Of a DNA stretch of 35,672 bases, positions 23,952-30,255 are shown piece after piece. The stretch is from positions 1 to 35,672 of the IMG/VR virus record IMGVR_UViG_3300004807_000063; one strand, written 5' to 3'. A program made the position numbers and the translations under genes. The number at the start of each line of letters is the position of its first letter. Within the stretch, counting starts at the first letter, position 1. The stretch is from a virus. The notes under the pieces were generated by a model. The model made no database searches. It saw only the letters and a program-made list of their open reading frames with translations, and had not been told where the DNA came from.

Positions 23952-24293
23952 ATGGCAAACTACGAGAAGTTTGGTAACGAGTCTACTCGCAAGATTACCG
24001 AGACTTGGACAACCTCAGACAACTACCGCGTGAAAGTTTATACCTATCACGACAAGAACAAGAAAGTCTACTGGAGCATAATCTCCGAGTGTATCGTCGA
24101 AGAGTCAGGCATGGCAGGCATTTACTTCGAGAAACACTCTTTCCATAATGACCTGCACCGCCTGCTTCAGTCTATCCCAGCACCACGCTATAACTATGAG
24201 AAGATGAGCGCATGGCACAACGTTGCAGCCATGCAGGCGCAAACACTTATTAAGAACCTTCTCGACCTTCACGAGTCCGAGCAGGTGGCATAA
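23952..24293 (+). CDS. Hypothetical early protein (113 aa)
   Basis: The first gene of the rightward operon begins MANYEKFGNESTRKITETWT after a GGAAGGG site. The 113-residue product has a beta-rich N-terminal half (YRVKVYTYHDKNKKVYWSII) and a helical C-terminal half. It is directly downstream of a strong promoter, so it is likely made early and abundantly. Such genes often encode host-takeover proteins, but nothing in the sequence identifies a target. Confidence 0.65.
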   Translation: MANYEKFGNESTRKITETWTTSDNYRVKVYTYHDKNKKVYWSIISECIVEESGMAGIYFEKHSFHNDLHRLLQSIPAPRYNYEKMSAWHNVAAMQAQTLIKNLLDLHESEQVA

Positions 24294-24439
24294 TGAAGCA
24301 ACTACTCGCCGTCCTGGCGATAGCCCTAAGCCTCCTCGCCGTCGGCTACCGCGCCACCCATCACCCCGTCTATGGCAACTGTCACACGACGGCAGACGGG
24401 CAAGTGTGCACACTCATCAAGTACGTGTCGAATCGCTAG
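24293..24439 (+). CDS. Small membrane or secreted protein (48 aa)
   Basis: The ATG overlaps the upstream TAA (TAATG). The 48-residue product has a hydrophobic N-terminal helix (MKQLLAVLAIALSLLAVGYR) and then a short polar tail with two cysteines (C30 and C39) and VYGNCHTTADGQVCTLIKYV. It is probably anchored in, or exported across, the cytoplasmic membrane. It could be a superinfection-exclusion or host-envelope factor; that is speculative. Confidence 0.55.
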   Translation: MKQLLAVLAIALSLLAVGYRATHHPVYGNCHTTADGQVCTLIKYVSNR

Positions 24440-24443
24440 GTGC

Positions 24444-24472
24444 TTGACTATCTTCGAGGGTTCTAATACCCT
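24444..24472 (+). promoter_or_regulatory. Possible second early promoter with overlapping hairpin
   Basis: TTGACT at 24444-24449 is followed after 17 bases by TACCCT at 24467-24472, fitting the loose actinobacterial TANNNT -10. The same bases form a hairpin, CGAGGGT 24455-24461 with ACCCTCG 24468-24474. A second small hairpin follows (CGAGG 24482-24486, CCTCG 24494-24498). This leader precedes the 123-residue gene. Confidence 0.4.
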
Positions 24473-24525
24473 CGGAGGTGGCGAGGTACCTAGCCTCGAA
24501 TCTAACCTTGGAAGGGGTTACAGCA

Positions 24526-24897
24526 ATGACAACAGCAACACTCAGCAAGGCTGCAATCAAGCGAGCAGAGCAGGAAGACGCCAGAGAACGCCTTCTTACT
24601 CATTATCTTAAAGAGGGGCAGACTGTCTACACCTCTGTGAAGAGTGTCTCTGCTTCTGGAATGTCTCGCACTATGTCGCTCTACGTCGTAGACGGCGACA
24701 GAATTCAGAACATCACTTATTACGTCGCGCAGGCTCTCGATTGGCCACTAGTTGAGAAGAACGGCTCACGCGTTCTACGTGTCGGGGGCTGTGGAATGGA
24801 TATGGGCTTTCACACTGTCTACACTCTCGCCCGTGTGCTCTTTAATGGCTCTGTAGAAGGGGACGCAGGCTACGCCTTGCGCCAAGAGTGGCTCTAA
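24526..24897 (+). CDS. Conserved phage hypothetical protein (123 aa)
   Basis: The start MTTATLSKAAIKRAEQEDAR is preferred because an AAGGGG site precedes it; the frame is open 16 codons further upstream. The 123-residue product carries SASGMSRTMSLYVVDGDRIQ, then YYVAQALDWPL and a VGGCGMDMGFHTVYTLARVL block. I recall this block from hypothetical proteins of many phages and some plasmids. It lacks visible catalytic motifs. Role unknown. Confidence 0.65.
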   Translation: MTTATLSKAAIKRAEQEDARERLLTHYLKEGQTVYTSVKSVSASGMSRTMSLYVVDGDRIQNITYYVAQALDWPLVEKNGSRVLRVGGCGMDMGFHTVYTLARVLFNGSVEGDAGYALRQEWL

Positions 24898-24898
24898 A

Positions 24899-25084
24899 AT
24901 GAATCAAGAATCTATCTCATGGGGTGAACTAGCAGAACTCACCCACGCCACGCAAGTGGAGCGCTTTAACTTCTGCCTATGCGAAGAGCAAGAAGACTTC
25001 CCCTATGCAGACTGTCCCCGCCCTGTCCCCTACTGTGGCGACTGTCTTGTCCCAATCAACGAATGCCACCACGGGAAAGGCTGA
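24899..25084 (+). CDS. Small Cys-rich protein (61 aa)
   Basis: MNQESISWGELAELTHATQV starts a 61-residue acidic protein whose second half holds six Cys and two His (CLCEEQEDFPYADC, then YCGDCLVPINECHH). The paired spacing suggests one or two zinc sites. It starts one base after the preceding stop. Function unknown. Confidence 0.5.
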   Translation: MNQESISWGELAELTHATQVERFNFCLCEEQEDFPYADCPRPVPYCGDCLVPINECHHGKG

Positions 25085-25087
25085 GAA

Positions 25088-25252
25088 ATGACTGAGAGCA
25101 GAATGAACTATTGGCGAATGCTTGCCGAGCAACACGAGTTGGAAGTGCAAGAAGCGACCCGTGAGGCGGATATTCCCCGCGCTATTCGTGCCACTATGCA
25201 GATGGCACACGCGCTAGAGCAGGCAAGAATTACGGACGAGCGTGGCGAGTAG
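25088..25252 (+). CDS. Small helical protein (54 aa)
   Basis: A 54-codon frame begins MTESRMNYWRMLAEQHELEV, three bases after the previous stop. The product is charged and helical, with RAIRATMQMAHALEQARITD near its end. The tight spacing in the operon and the overlap with the next start support it. Function unknown. Confidence 0.5.
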   Translation: MTESRMNYWRMLAEQHELEVQEATREADIPRAIRATMQMAHALEQARITDERGE

Positions 25253-25400
25253 TTGTTACTCGTATGACTTCTACGGGCAGGAGTGGCTGACTCATTGCGG
25301 GTCTGGCTCCTGCTCGTGGAGTATCTATACTCCGAACTTGCGAGAGGCTAAGCGCCTCCGCCTTAAACACACGCGCCACGACTGTGGCAACGGATACTGA
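25242..25400 (+). CDS. Small Cys-containing protein, GTG start (52 aa)
   Basis: A 52-codon frame starts at GTG within the end of the previous gene and ends TGA at 25400. The product, ASSCYSYDFYGQEWLTHCGS onward, ends REAKRLRLKHTRHDCGNGY. Cysteine and histidine placement suggests a metal-bound ribbon, and the REAKR...H..CG ending recurs in actinophage small proteins as I recall. Only a weak ribosome site is visible, so the start is uncertain. Confidence 0.5.
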   Translation: MASSCYSYDFYGQEWLTHCGSGSCSWSIYTPNLREAKRLRLKHTRHDCGNGY

Positions 25401-25414
25401 AAGGAGGAGAAACT

Positions 25415-25576
25415 ATGAGCAGAACTCTTACCGAGACTATTGGCGAGCACGCTACCAACGCACTACACGAAGCAATTCGTATTGCGTGGCAAGCGGGCTA
25501 TGACCAAGCGTTAATCGACATGCAAGAGCACGAACAACACATAAGCAACTTAGTTGCAGAAGATATCGGGGAATAA
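25415..25576 (+). CDS. Small acidic helical protein (53 aa)
   Basis: The ATG follows a strong AAGGAGGAG ribosome site. The 53-residue product MSRTLTETIGEHATNALHEA is helical and acidic, with WQAGYDQALIDMQEHEQH. Its stop overlaps the WhiB gene start (TAATG), so the two are translationally coupled. It may be a partner of the WhiB protein, but nothing shows that directly. Confidence 0.55.
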   Translation: MSRTLTETIGEHATNALHEAIRIAWQAGYDQALIDMQEHEQHISNLVAEDIGE

Positions 25577-25968
25577 TGAGCAACTGGCAAGAACGGGGAG
25601 CGTGCTCAGGGACTGACCCTGAGGCGTTCTTCCCCGAATACAACCGCGACGTGGAGAATCAGAAGGAGCAGGTACTCGACGCACTTAACGCGCTCAGGGT
25701 CTGCTCTTTCTGTACCGTATCAAGAGAGTGTTTCGCTTATGCGATGGCACACGATGACTCAATAAACGCTGGGATATACGCTGGCACTCTCGCATTCGAG
25801 AGGCAACGCATAGCCAAAAAACAGGGCAGAGTCGTCATCTCAGGAGGCGCACCACGGTTAGAGCAAGCAATCAGGCGACACGCTAATAGGCAACAAATCG
25901 CCGTTCCCCCGTTAGGAGTAGAGCCATTAAACGAATCACTAAGAAGGCAGCAGCAACGCTCAGCATAG
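25576..25968 (+). CDS. WhiB-family iron-sulfur transcriptional regulator
   Basis: The 130-residue protein has the WhiB layout: MSNWQERGACSGTDPEAFFP, then the four cluster cysteines C10, C43, C46 and C52, with CSFCTVSRECFAYAM around the last three. The usual G-[VI]-W-G-G turn is replaced by GIYAG, followed by a basic C-terminus (ERQRIAKKQGR). WhiB proteins bind a 4Fe-4S cluster and the housekeeping sigma factor to change promoter choice, and are essentially confined to actinobacteria and their phages. Made from the early operon, it could shift host transcription to phage genes. It overlaps the next gene by 43 bases. Confidence 0.88.
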   Translation: MSNWQERGACSGTDPEAFFPEYNRDVENQKEQVLDALNALRVCSFCTVSRECFAYAMAHDDSINAGIYAGTLAFERQRIAKKQGRVVISGGAPRLEQAIRRHANRQQIAVPPLGVEPLNESLRRQQQRSA

Positions 25969-26360
25969 GAATTGTCCTAGCGAGCGCAATAACGACCCTA
26001 GAGGCGGATAGGAAGGCGATTAAACGCCATCCTAGAACCGCTTTACCACCCACTGTAAGCCAGTTAAAGTCGTGGACCCAGAAGAAATATGGCAAAGACG
26101 CCATCCAATTCGAGTGCCTCGACCTGCTCTGGACTATGGAATCTCACTGGAACTATAAGGCAGTGGGAGCAAAGACAAGGCAAGGCAAGGCATATGGAAT
26201 TGTCCAAGCGTTGCCTGCAACAAAGATGAAATCTATGGGCGCAGACTACTTGACTAATCCCTACACTCAAATAAAATGGGGCTTACGTTATATAGAACTA
26301 CGCTATAACAACAACGCCTGCTGGGCGTTACGTCACGAACTCAATAAAGGATGGTATTGA
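25926..26360 (+). CDS. Lytic transglycosylase-like protein, apparent ATT start
   Basis: The 144-residue product has an export-like N-terminus (RITKKAAATLSIGIVLASAI) and a lysozyme-like core: CLDLLWTMESHWNYKAVGAK, with the likely catalytic Glu just after WTM, then GKAYGIVQALPATKMKSMG and a C-terminal YIELRYNNNACWALRHELNK. This is the SLT-domain pattern, cutting peptidoglycan glycan strands. No ATG, GTG or TTG lies between the in-frame stop at 25887 and the ATG at 26136, and that ATG would remove the signal and half the fold. An AGGAG site at 25914-25918 points to ATT at 25926. The role may be envelope breaching or lysis. Confidence 0.7.
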   Translation: MKRITKKAAATLSIGIVLASAITTLEADRKAIKRHPRTALPPTVSQLKSWTQKKYGKDAIQFECLDLLWTMESHWNYKAVGAKTRQGKAYGIVQALPATKMKSMGADYLTNPYTQIKWGLRYIELRYNNNACWALRHELNKGWY

Positions 26361-26519
26361 ATGAGCAGTGGAAATAATGTACGAGAGATGGACTGGACGT
26401 GGGAGTGCCCAGACTGTCGTCATCTCAATGAAGATGTAACTGTATTTGTGGATGGAGTAGATGATTACGCCAACGCCACCTGTGAGGCGTGTGATTACGA
26501 GACAGAGGTCAAGGTATGA
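26361..26519 (+). CDS. Zinc-ribbon protein (52 aa)
   Basis: The ATG directly follows the preceding stop. The 52-residue acidic product, MSSGNNVREMDWTWECPDCR onward, has CPDC near the N-terminus and CEAC near the C-terminus, the classic treble-clef or zinc-ribbon spacing. Its stop overlaps the next start (ATGA). It is probably a small metal-binding adaptor; target unknown. Confidence 0.6.
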   Translation: MSSGNNVREMDWTWECPDCRHLNEDVTVFVDGVDDYANATCEACDYETEVKV

Positions 26520-26746
26520 AGGACTGTTTCTGCACCAAGACTTATCAATGCCTCGGATGTGAGAGGCAAGAAGAACGCAAGCAGGCTATTGCAGAAGGCC
26601 GTGCACTCACTCGCAAAATTGCAGAGTGTGGCACTCGTGCTGGATACAATCGCCATCTTAAACTGAAGGAAGAAACCTGTGCTGACTGTCGTCAGGCGCA
26701 GAAGGAATCGGTAATGCGGGCACAAGCAAAGAGAAGGGCAGCATGA
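26516..26746 (+). CDS. Cys-rich protein (76 aa)
   Basis: The 76-residue product begins MKDCFCTKTYQCLGCERQEE and contains eight cysteines. The CGTRAGYNRHLKLKEETCAD segment followed by CRQAQ resembles a widespread actinophage motif (C-G-T-x-x-G-Y-x-R-H) recalled from annotated genomes. It is coupled by ATGA overlaps with genes on both sides. Probably nucleic-acid binding through zinc; function unproven. Confidence 0.6.
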   Translation: MKDCFCTKTYQCLGCERQEERKQAIAEGRALTRKIAECGTRAGYNRHLKLKEETCADCRQAQKESVMRAQAKRRAA

Positions 26747-26937
26747 ACAGAAACGGAAACAAACTAACGCCTGCAGATGCAGCACTTATCCTGGCGGAAC
26801 TGGATAGAATTGCAGAACTTGAGGCACAGATACCGCTACGCAAGATAGAACTAGCCAAGAGATTTAATGTAAGCCAGAGCACTCTCACTAAGATTCGCAA
26901 TGGCACCACATGGGGCTGGCTAAGGGAGCAGAAATGA
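26743..26937 (+). CDS. Small helix-turn-helix DNA-binding protein (64 aa)
   Basis: The 64-residue product MNRNGNKLTPADAALILAEL has an N-terminal helix and then a clear HTH, KIELAKRFNVSQSTLTKIRN, near residues 37-56. It could be an early regulator of the phage's own promoters, for instance at the repeats in the control region. It is coupled to both neighbours by four-base overlaps. Confidence 0.6.
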   Translation: MNRNGNKLTPADAALILAELDRIAELEAQIPLRKIELAKRFNVSQSTLTKIRNGTTWGWLREQK

Positions 26938-27698
26938 ATGAGCCAATAGTATTCGTAGCCATCCTAGCCAAGCAGAAGGAAGCAATGCTCCCTGCCTGGC
27001 TGGAATCACTGAGCCAATGGGATTACCCAAAGGACAAGATGATTCTCTGGGTACGCAGTAACAACAACACAGATGGCACTGAGGCTATCTTGCGCAAATG
27101 GGTTGAAGAGAATGGCAAGTGGTATCGCTTTGTCATTGAAGACTATAAGAACATTGACGCACCAGTGCAGGAGTATGGCGTACATGAATGGAATCCTGTG
27201 CGCTTTAAGGCGCTCGGTGCCCTACGTGAGGCCAGTGTTGAGGCTGCTTGGTACGCAGAGGCAGACTTCTACTGGGTTGTGGATGTAGATAATTTCGTCA
27301 AGCCACACACGCTACGCACAATGGTGGGGCACAACCTGCCAGTGGTGGCACCAATGCTTGGCAGTGCAGACCCAGAGCAACCTGCCTACTCAAACTATCA
27401 TCTCCTTGCCAATGTGCGGGGCTACTTCCTTGATGATATCCGCTACTACCAGGTACTCAAGCAAGAGATTAAAGGACTCATCGCCTGTGACGTGGTGCAC
27501 TGTACCTATCTCATTCGCAAAGATATTCTCACCAAGATTCTCTATGTGGATGGCACTGATGACTACGAGTATGTCATCTTCAGTCGCAACCTACGCAACC
27601 TGGGTATCCCACAGTACCTAGACAACCAAGAAATCTATGGCTATCTTTCAACGCGAGAGAATCTTAAAGCGATACAGGAGAAGATGAATGGCAATTAA
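26934..27698 (+). CDS. GT-A fold glycosyltransferase (second)
   Basis: The start MNEPIVFVAILAKQKEAMLP gives an ATGA overlap with the HTH gene; the frame is open eight codons further. The 254-residue product shows SNNNTDGT at 42-49, corresponding to the donor-binding loop, and the metal-binding VDVDN at 116-120 within a hydrophobic strand (DFYWVVDVDN). It resembles GT2 or Anp1-type enzymes. Unlike the enzyme in the virion operon, it is expressed with early genes, so it may act on host surface glycans or modify phage DNA. Substrates cannot be inferred. Confidence 0.75.
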   Translation: MNEPIVFVAILAKQKEAMLPAWLESLSQWDYPKDKMILWVRSNNNTDGTEAILRKWVEENGKWYRFVIEDYKNIDAPVQEYGVHEWNPVRFKALGALREASVEAAWYAEADFYWVVDVDNFVKPHTLRTMVGHNLPVVAPMLGSADPEQPAYSNYHLLANVRGYFLDDIRYYQVLKQEIKGLIACDVVHCTYLIRKDILTKILYVDGTDDYEYVIFSRNLRNLGIPQYLDNQEIYGYLSTRENLKAIQEKMNGN

Positions 27699-27984
27699 GC
27701 CAACGGAATTAAAGAAGTTGGTGGCGCTCCTTGACGAGGAGGCGCCATCGGCTGAGTGGTTAGCCAAAGCAGTATGGGAATTGGTAGAAGAACTGATGGC
27801 GCAACGCACGCAATATGTTGTCTACGCTATCCATCCAAGCCTCAACATTGTGCAGGCAGTCGGCCCATATGCAACGAAAGATAAACTGTTAAAGGATTAT
27901 TCAAAGCGTATTCATGCTTACGACAAGCACTCTCGTGCTATCATTGCAGAGTTAAAGCATCCAAGTGTGATAACAAAGGATTAA
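27688..27984 (+). CDS. Hypothetical protein (98 aa)
   Basis: The last gene of the rightward operon overlaps the glycosyltransferase by 11 bases. The 98-residue product begins MAIKPTELKKLVALLDEEAP, with a helical N-terminal half (LAKAVWELVEELMAQRTQYV) and a mixed C-terminus (VVYAIHPSLNIVQAVGPYAT). No motif recognised. A terminator region follows immediately. Confidence 0.6.
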   Translation: MAIKPTELKKLVALLDEEAPSAEWLAKAVWELVEELMAQRTQYVVYAIHPSLNIVQAVGPYATKDKLLKDYSKRIHAYDKHSRAIIAELKHPSVITKD

Positions 27985-28012
27985 CACGGAGTCCGTCCTT
28001 TCGCCGTGTTAA
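27981..28012. terminator. Hairpin at the end of the rightward operon
   Basis: TTAACACGG at 27981-27989 pairs with CCGTGTTAA at 28004-28012 across a 14-base loop. It begins within the last stop codon of the plus operon. No U-run follows at once, so it is probably a weak terminator or an mRNA-end stabiliser working with the terminator at 28059. Confidence 0.55.
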
Positions 28013-28058
28013 TGGGCCAGTCTCCTCAGACCTTCCACTGAGTTGTAGCGGCAAGACA

Positions 28059-28086
28059 AAAGCCTCGGCGTAAAAACCGAGGCTTT
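28059..28086. terminator. Bidirectional rho-independent terminator
   Basis: AAAGCCTCGG at 28059-28068 and CCGAGGCTTT at 28077-28086 form a perfect ten-base stem. A T-rich tail follows on both strands (ATCTTTT on plus, TTTTGTCTT on minus). It sits between two convergent operons and should stop both. Confidence 0.85.
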
Positions 28087-28090
28087 ATCT

Positions 28091-28115
28091 TTTAGGTACT
28101 TCCCCTATACCTAAA
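28091..28115. terminator. Hairpin overlapping the last minus-strand stop codon
   Basis: TTTAGGTA at 28091-28098 pairs with TACCTAAA at 28108-28115 around a nine-base loop. It includes the TAG stop of the HExxE gene. It precedes the bidirectional terminator for minus-strand transcripts and probably helps form the 3' end. Confidence 0.5.
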
Positions 28116-28767
28116 TCTGGTGTAGTCCGCCTGCAGTATCCTTATAAAATCCATAACCTGTTGGCGTTAGTGTGAATGGTGTAGGCACAGCCTCAATGAA
28201 TGAGTATGGAGCCTTGCCATTGACATCATAGAACGATGGGAATGTCCAATTGGGTGCAATAACATCTTTGCCATCGCGTGAGGTAATCTTGTAGAGCAAG
28301 CCACGAACATGGTCTGCTGGCTCTAGCAACCAGGTACGGCCCTTGCTATCTGGCTTAGATAGGTTGGTAATAGTTGGGTCAACCAACATCTCAATGACTT
28401 CATGGAAGACAACTGTTGCCGTGCCCTGCTCGTATCTATCTTTAGATAGCACAAGATTCTTGTAAGAGATGCCCTTACGGAACTTACCCAGCGGTGCATT
28501 ACGGAATGACCCGCCTAAGATGTAGGCAATAGGCTGACCGTTCAACACTTCATGGTAGCCGTAGGCTTGCAACGACTGTGGGAAATGGTCCACAACACAG
28601 ACGTTCCAACCATTGGCCGAGCGTGTGTTAGATGAAACAACAACTGTCTCTTCTAGGTTCCACGCCTGCACTACTTGATTAACAAAGATGCCCAGTGCCG
28701 AGCCAATACTGGCAAAGTCTGGCGCTGCTAAATACTTTGACTCATTAACAAATGTAATCGTTCTCAT
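28111..28767 (-). CDS. HExxE metallopeptidase-like protein (218 aa)
   Basis: The start MRTITFVNESKYLAAPDFAS is preferred: it is one base after the FmdB-like gene and has GAGG upstream. The 218-residue product contains FHEVIEMLVDP, with HEVIE at 122-126 and D130, then LLEPADHV; this combination resembles a family of putative zinc proteins with a conserved HE..EM..DP motif in phages and actinobacteria. The second metal ligand of a classical HExxH is replaced by Glu, so catalysis is uncertain. It may process virion proteins or act on peptidoglycan peptides. It is the last gene of its operon. Confidence 0.6.
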   Translation of the reverse strand: MRTITFVNESKYLAAPDFASIGSALGIFVNQVVQAWNLEETVVVSSNTRSANGWNVCVVDHFPQSLQAYGYHEVLNGQPIAYILGGSFRNAPLGKFRKGISYKNLVLSKDRYEQGTATVVFHEVIEMLVDPTITNLSKPDSKGRTWLLEPADHVRGLLYKITSRDGKDVIAPNWTFPSFYDVNGKAPYSFIEAVPTPFTLTPTGYGFYKDTAGGLHQI

Positions 28768-28768
28768 C

Positions 28769-28945
28769 TTACCGCCTCGCATTATCTGTTGAATAGAAAC
28801 CTGACGCATTAAAACTTACTCCTGGCACTGTATACATACGCCCCATCGTTTGATTACAGCATACAGGATTGTCCGCCTCAACATGGATGCTGCGCTGCAA
28901 TGACTGCTCGCCCCCACAAATGACGCAACGGTAATCATACTGCAT
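28769..28945 (-). CDS. FmdB-like zinc-ribbon protein (58 aa)
   Basis: MQYDYRCVICGGEQSLQRSI starts a 58-residue protein with C7, C10, C29 and C30. The C-terminal PGVSFNASGFYSTDNARR is the hallmark of FmdB-family regulatory zinc ribbons found in many bacteria and actinophages. It probably acts as a small regulator or adaptor; no target is known. It overlaps the upstream gene by 11 bases and precedes the HExxE gene by one base. Confidence 0.75.
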   Translation of the reverse strand: MQYDYRCVICGGEQSLQRSIHVEADNPVCCNQTMGRMYTVPGVSFNASGFYSTDNARR

Positions 28946-29075
28946 CTTTACTCCGAAACTCTATAGAAAAGAACCAACAAATAAATAAAATATGAAACTC
29001 TTTATAGTACGGGTCAAAGTCAATACCAAAGCCCCATAACGTACCAATACCTGTAAAGAACTTAGGCTTGAGCAT
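28935..29075 (-). CDS. Small hydrophobic or aromatic protein (46 aa)
   Basis: A 46-codon frame begins MLKPKFFTGIGTLWGFGIDF after an AGGGGG site. It is dominated by Phe, Ile and Gly and has a hydrophobic C-terminal segment (HILFICWFFSIEF). The DFDPYYKEF motif recurs in small actinophage proteins as I recall. It may associate with membrane. Overlaps on both sides show operon packing. Confidence 0.55.
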   Translation of the reverse strand: MLKPKFFTGIGTLWGFGIDFDPYYKEFHILFICWFFSIEFRSKDAV

Positions 29076-29190
29076 GGTCGCCCCCTATCGGACACTTATC
29101 TACACAATTCCACACTAACTCCATGTAGGCCTTGCCTTCAACCTTACGTATCTCAGTATAGCAATCGGCATCATGGATAGGTTCTTTCAT
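29062..29190 (-). CDS. Small hypothetical protein (42 aa)
   Basis: A 42-codon frame MKEPIHDADCYTEIRKVEGK starts at an ATG overlapping the sigma-factor stop (ATGA). The product has three Cys and an AYMELVWNCVDKCPIGG segment. It ends 14 bases inside the next gene. Short, but coupled at both ends, so probably real. Function unknown. Confidence 0.45.
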   Translation of the reverse strand: MKEPIHDADCYTEIRKVEGKAYMELVWNCVDKCPIGGDHAQA

Positions 29191-29816
29191 TCTTCGTCCT
29201 TGCCAAATGGATTAGGCCCACCCAATGACTCCGACAGGCGCCTAATGGCGCCATCTACCTTGCGGTTGGCCGTGGTATCTGATACAGACATAGCCTCAGC
29301 CATTTCCTTATAAGATAGTTGGTCGAAGAATCTTAGTCGTAGTACCTTACGGTCCTCCTCCGACAGGCGGAGCAAGCAACGACGAATATCAAACAACTGG
29401 ATAACATAGTTGCCACCCTCGGCAGGGTTGCCCATGTTCGATACCTTCTCAGCCTCAATGGGTGAGGTAGTCTCGACATCTTCATTGAGTGCATAGGGCA
29501 GCAAGTCCTCGATGGTGGCACTGTCGTAGTACTGCTCATCTCGAATCTCATAGCCCAACTTCTGTGCCTTGATGCGGCGACAGTACTTATCAGCGTGGCG
29601 AGTAAGCGTCTTGCCTAACTTTTTCACACCCATCTTGTACTCGTCAGTACCTGGCTCAAAGTTTAGCCACTCAGTAATCTTATCCTGGCGACGTAGAATC
29701 CACACAGTTAATTCCTGGACTACATCCTGCACATCAAAGTATGTATGGTATCTACGATGTACCTTGCGGGCTACGACAATAGCAATCTCGTGCAAGTCTT
29801 TAAACTCTACGCTCAT
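29187..29816 (-). CDS. Sigma-70 family RNA polymerase sigma factor
   Basis: The 209-residue product has a region-2-like helical segment (YHTYFDVQDVVQELTVWILR) and a region-4 HTH (LRFFDQLSYKEMAEAMSVSD, then TTANRKVDGAIRRLSE). The layout is that of an ECF-like or phage-specific sigma factor. It could direct host RNA polymerase to phage middle or late promoters, for example of the virion operon. The Glu/Asp-rich linker between the two domains is longer than in short ECF factors. It overlaps endonuclease VII upstream and the 42-residue gene downstream. Confidence 0.8.
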   Translation of the reverse strand: MSVEFKDLHEIAIVVARKVHRRYHTYFDVQDVVQELTVWILRRQDKITEWLNFEPGTDEYKMGVKKLGKTLTRHADKYCRRIKAQKLGYEIRDEQYYDSATIEDLLPYALNEDVETTSPIEAEKVSNMGNPAEGGNYVIQLFDIRRCLLRLSEEDRKVLRLRFFDQLSYKEMAEAMSVSDTTANRKVDGAIRRLSESLGGPNPFGKDEE

Positions 29817-30109
29817 GCCTGCCTCATTAGATACGCCATAAGTTTCACAAGAATATCTTTACCTTCAAAGTATCCCAGGCGAGTATTGCAATTCATGCAC
29901 AACAATCCTCTCACCTGCATAGTCTCATGGTTATGGTCAACCGCCAGCATGTGCAGTTTACCACTTCTTGTAACGTTTTCAGGCTTTTCACAGATGGCGC
30001 AAACGCCATTTTGTTTGGCAAAGAGCGCCTCGTATTCTTCAATGGTAATCTTGTAGCGAGATTTGTAGTTCTGCTTGCGCTTATCTTCGTAGGATATTTT
30101 CTTAGCCAT
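29813..30109 (-). CDS. Recombination endonuclease VII (HNH type)
   Basis: The 98-residue product has the endonuclease VII pattern: C37 and C40 (GVCAICEKPE), the catalytic LAVDHNHET at 55-63, and RGLLCMNCNTRLGYFEG with C71 and C74. T4-type endonuclease VII resolves branched DNA before packaging. The longer dimerisation and C-terminal domains of T4 gp49 are absent, as in most actinophage versions. It overlaps its neighbours by one to four bases. Confidence 0.85.
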   Translation of the reverse strand: MAKKISYEDKRKQNYKSRYKITIEEYEALFAKQNGVCAICEKPENVTRSGKLHMLAVDHNHETMQVRGLLCMNCNTRLGYFEGKDILVKLMAYLMRQA

Positions 30110-30255
30110 TAGGATGCGCTCTTATCTCCGTTGAGAATTCGCAAGGCCCAGTCAAGCCCAGCGTTAAAGCCTTCCATCCAATCAAAGTCTTTAGACTCCA
30201 ATGGGACGCTTGTCTTAGCCGCCTCAATCTTGTCCTTAACTTTGTTCAGGTCCAT
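30109..30255 (-). CDS. Small hypothetical protein (48 aa)
   Basis: A 48-codon frame MDLNKVKDKIEAAKTSVPLE has one-base overlaps with both flanking genes (TAATG), strong support for a real gene. The product is helical and charged, with DWMEGFNAGLDWALRILNGD at its core. No domain recognised. Confidence 0.6.
   Translation of the reverse strand: MDLNKVKDKIEAAKTSVPLESKDFDWMEGFNAGLDWALRILNGDKSAS

Noticed and set aside
24105-24413. Minus-strand frame across the first early genes
   Set aside because: It is antisense to two plus-strand genes with clear starts and operon overlaps.
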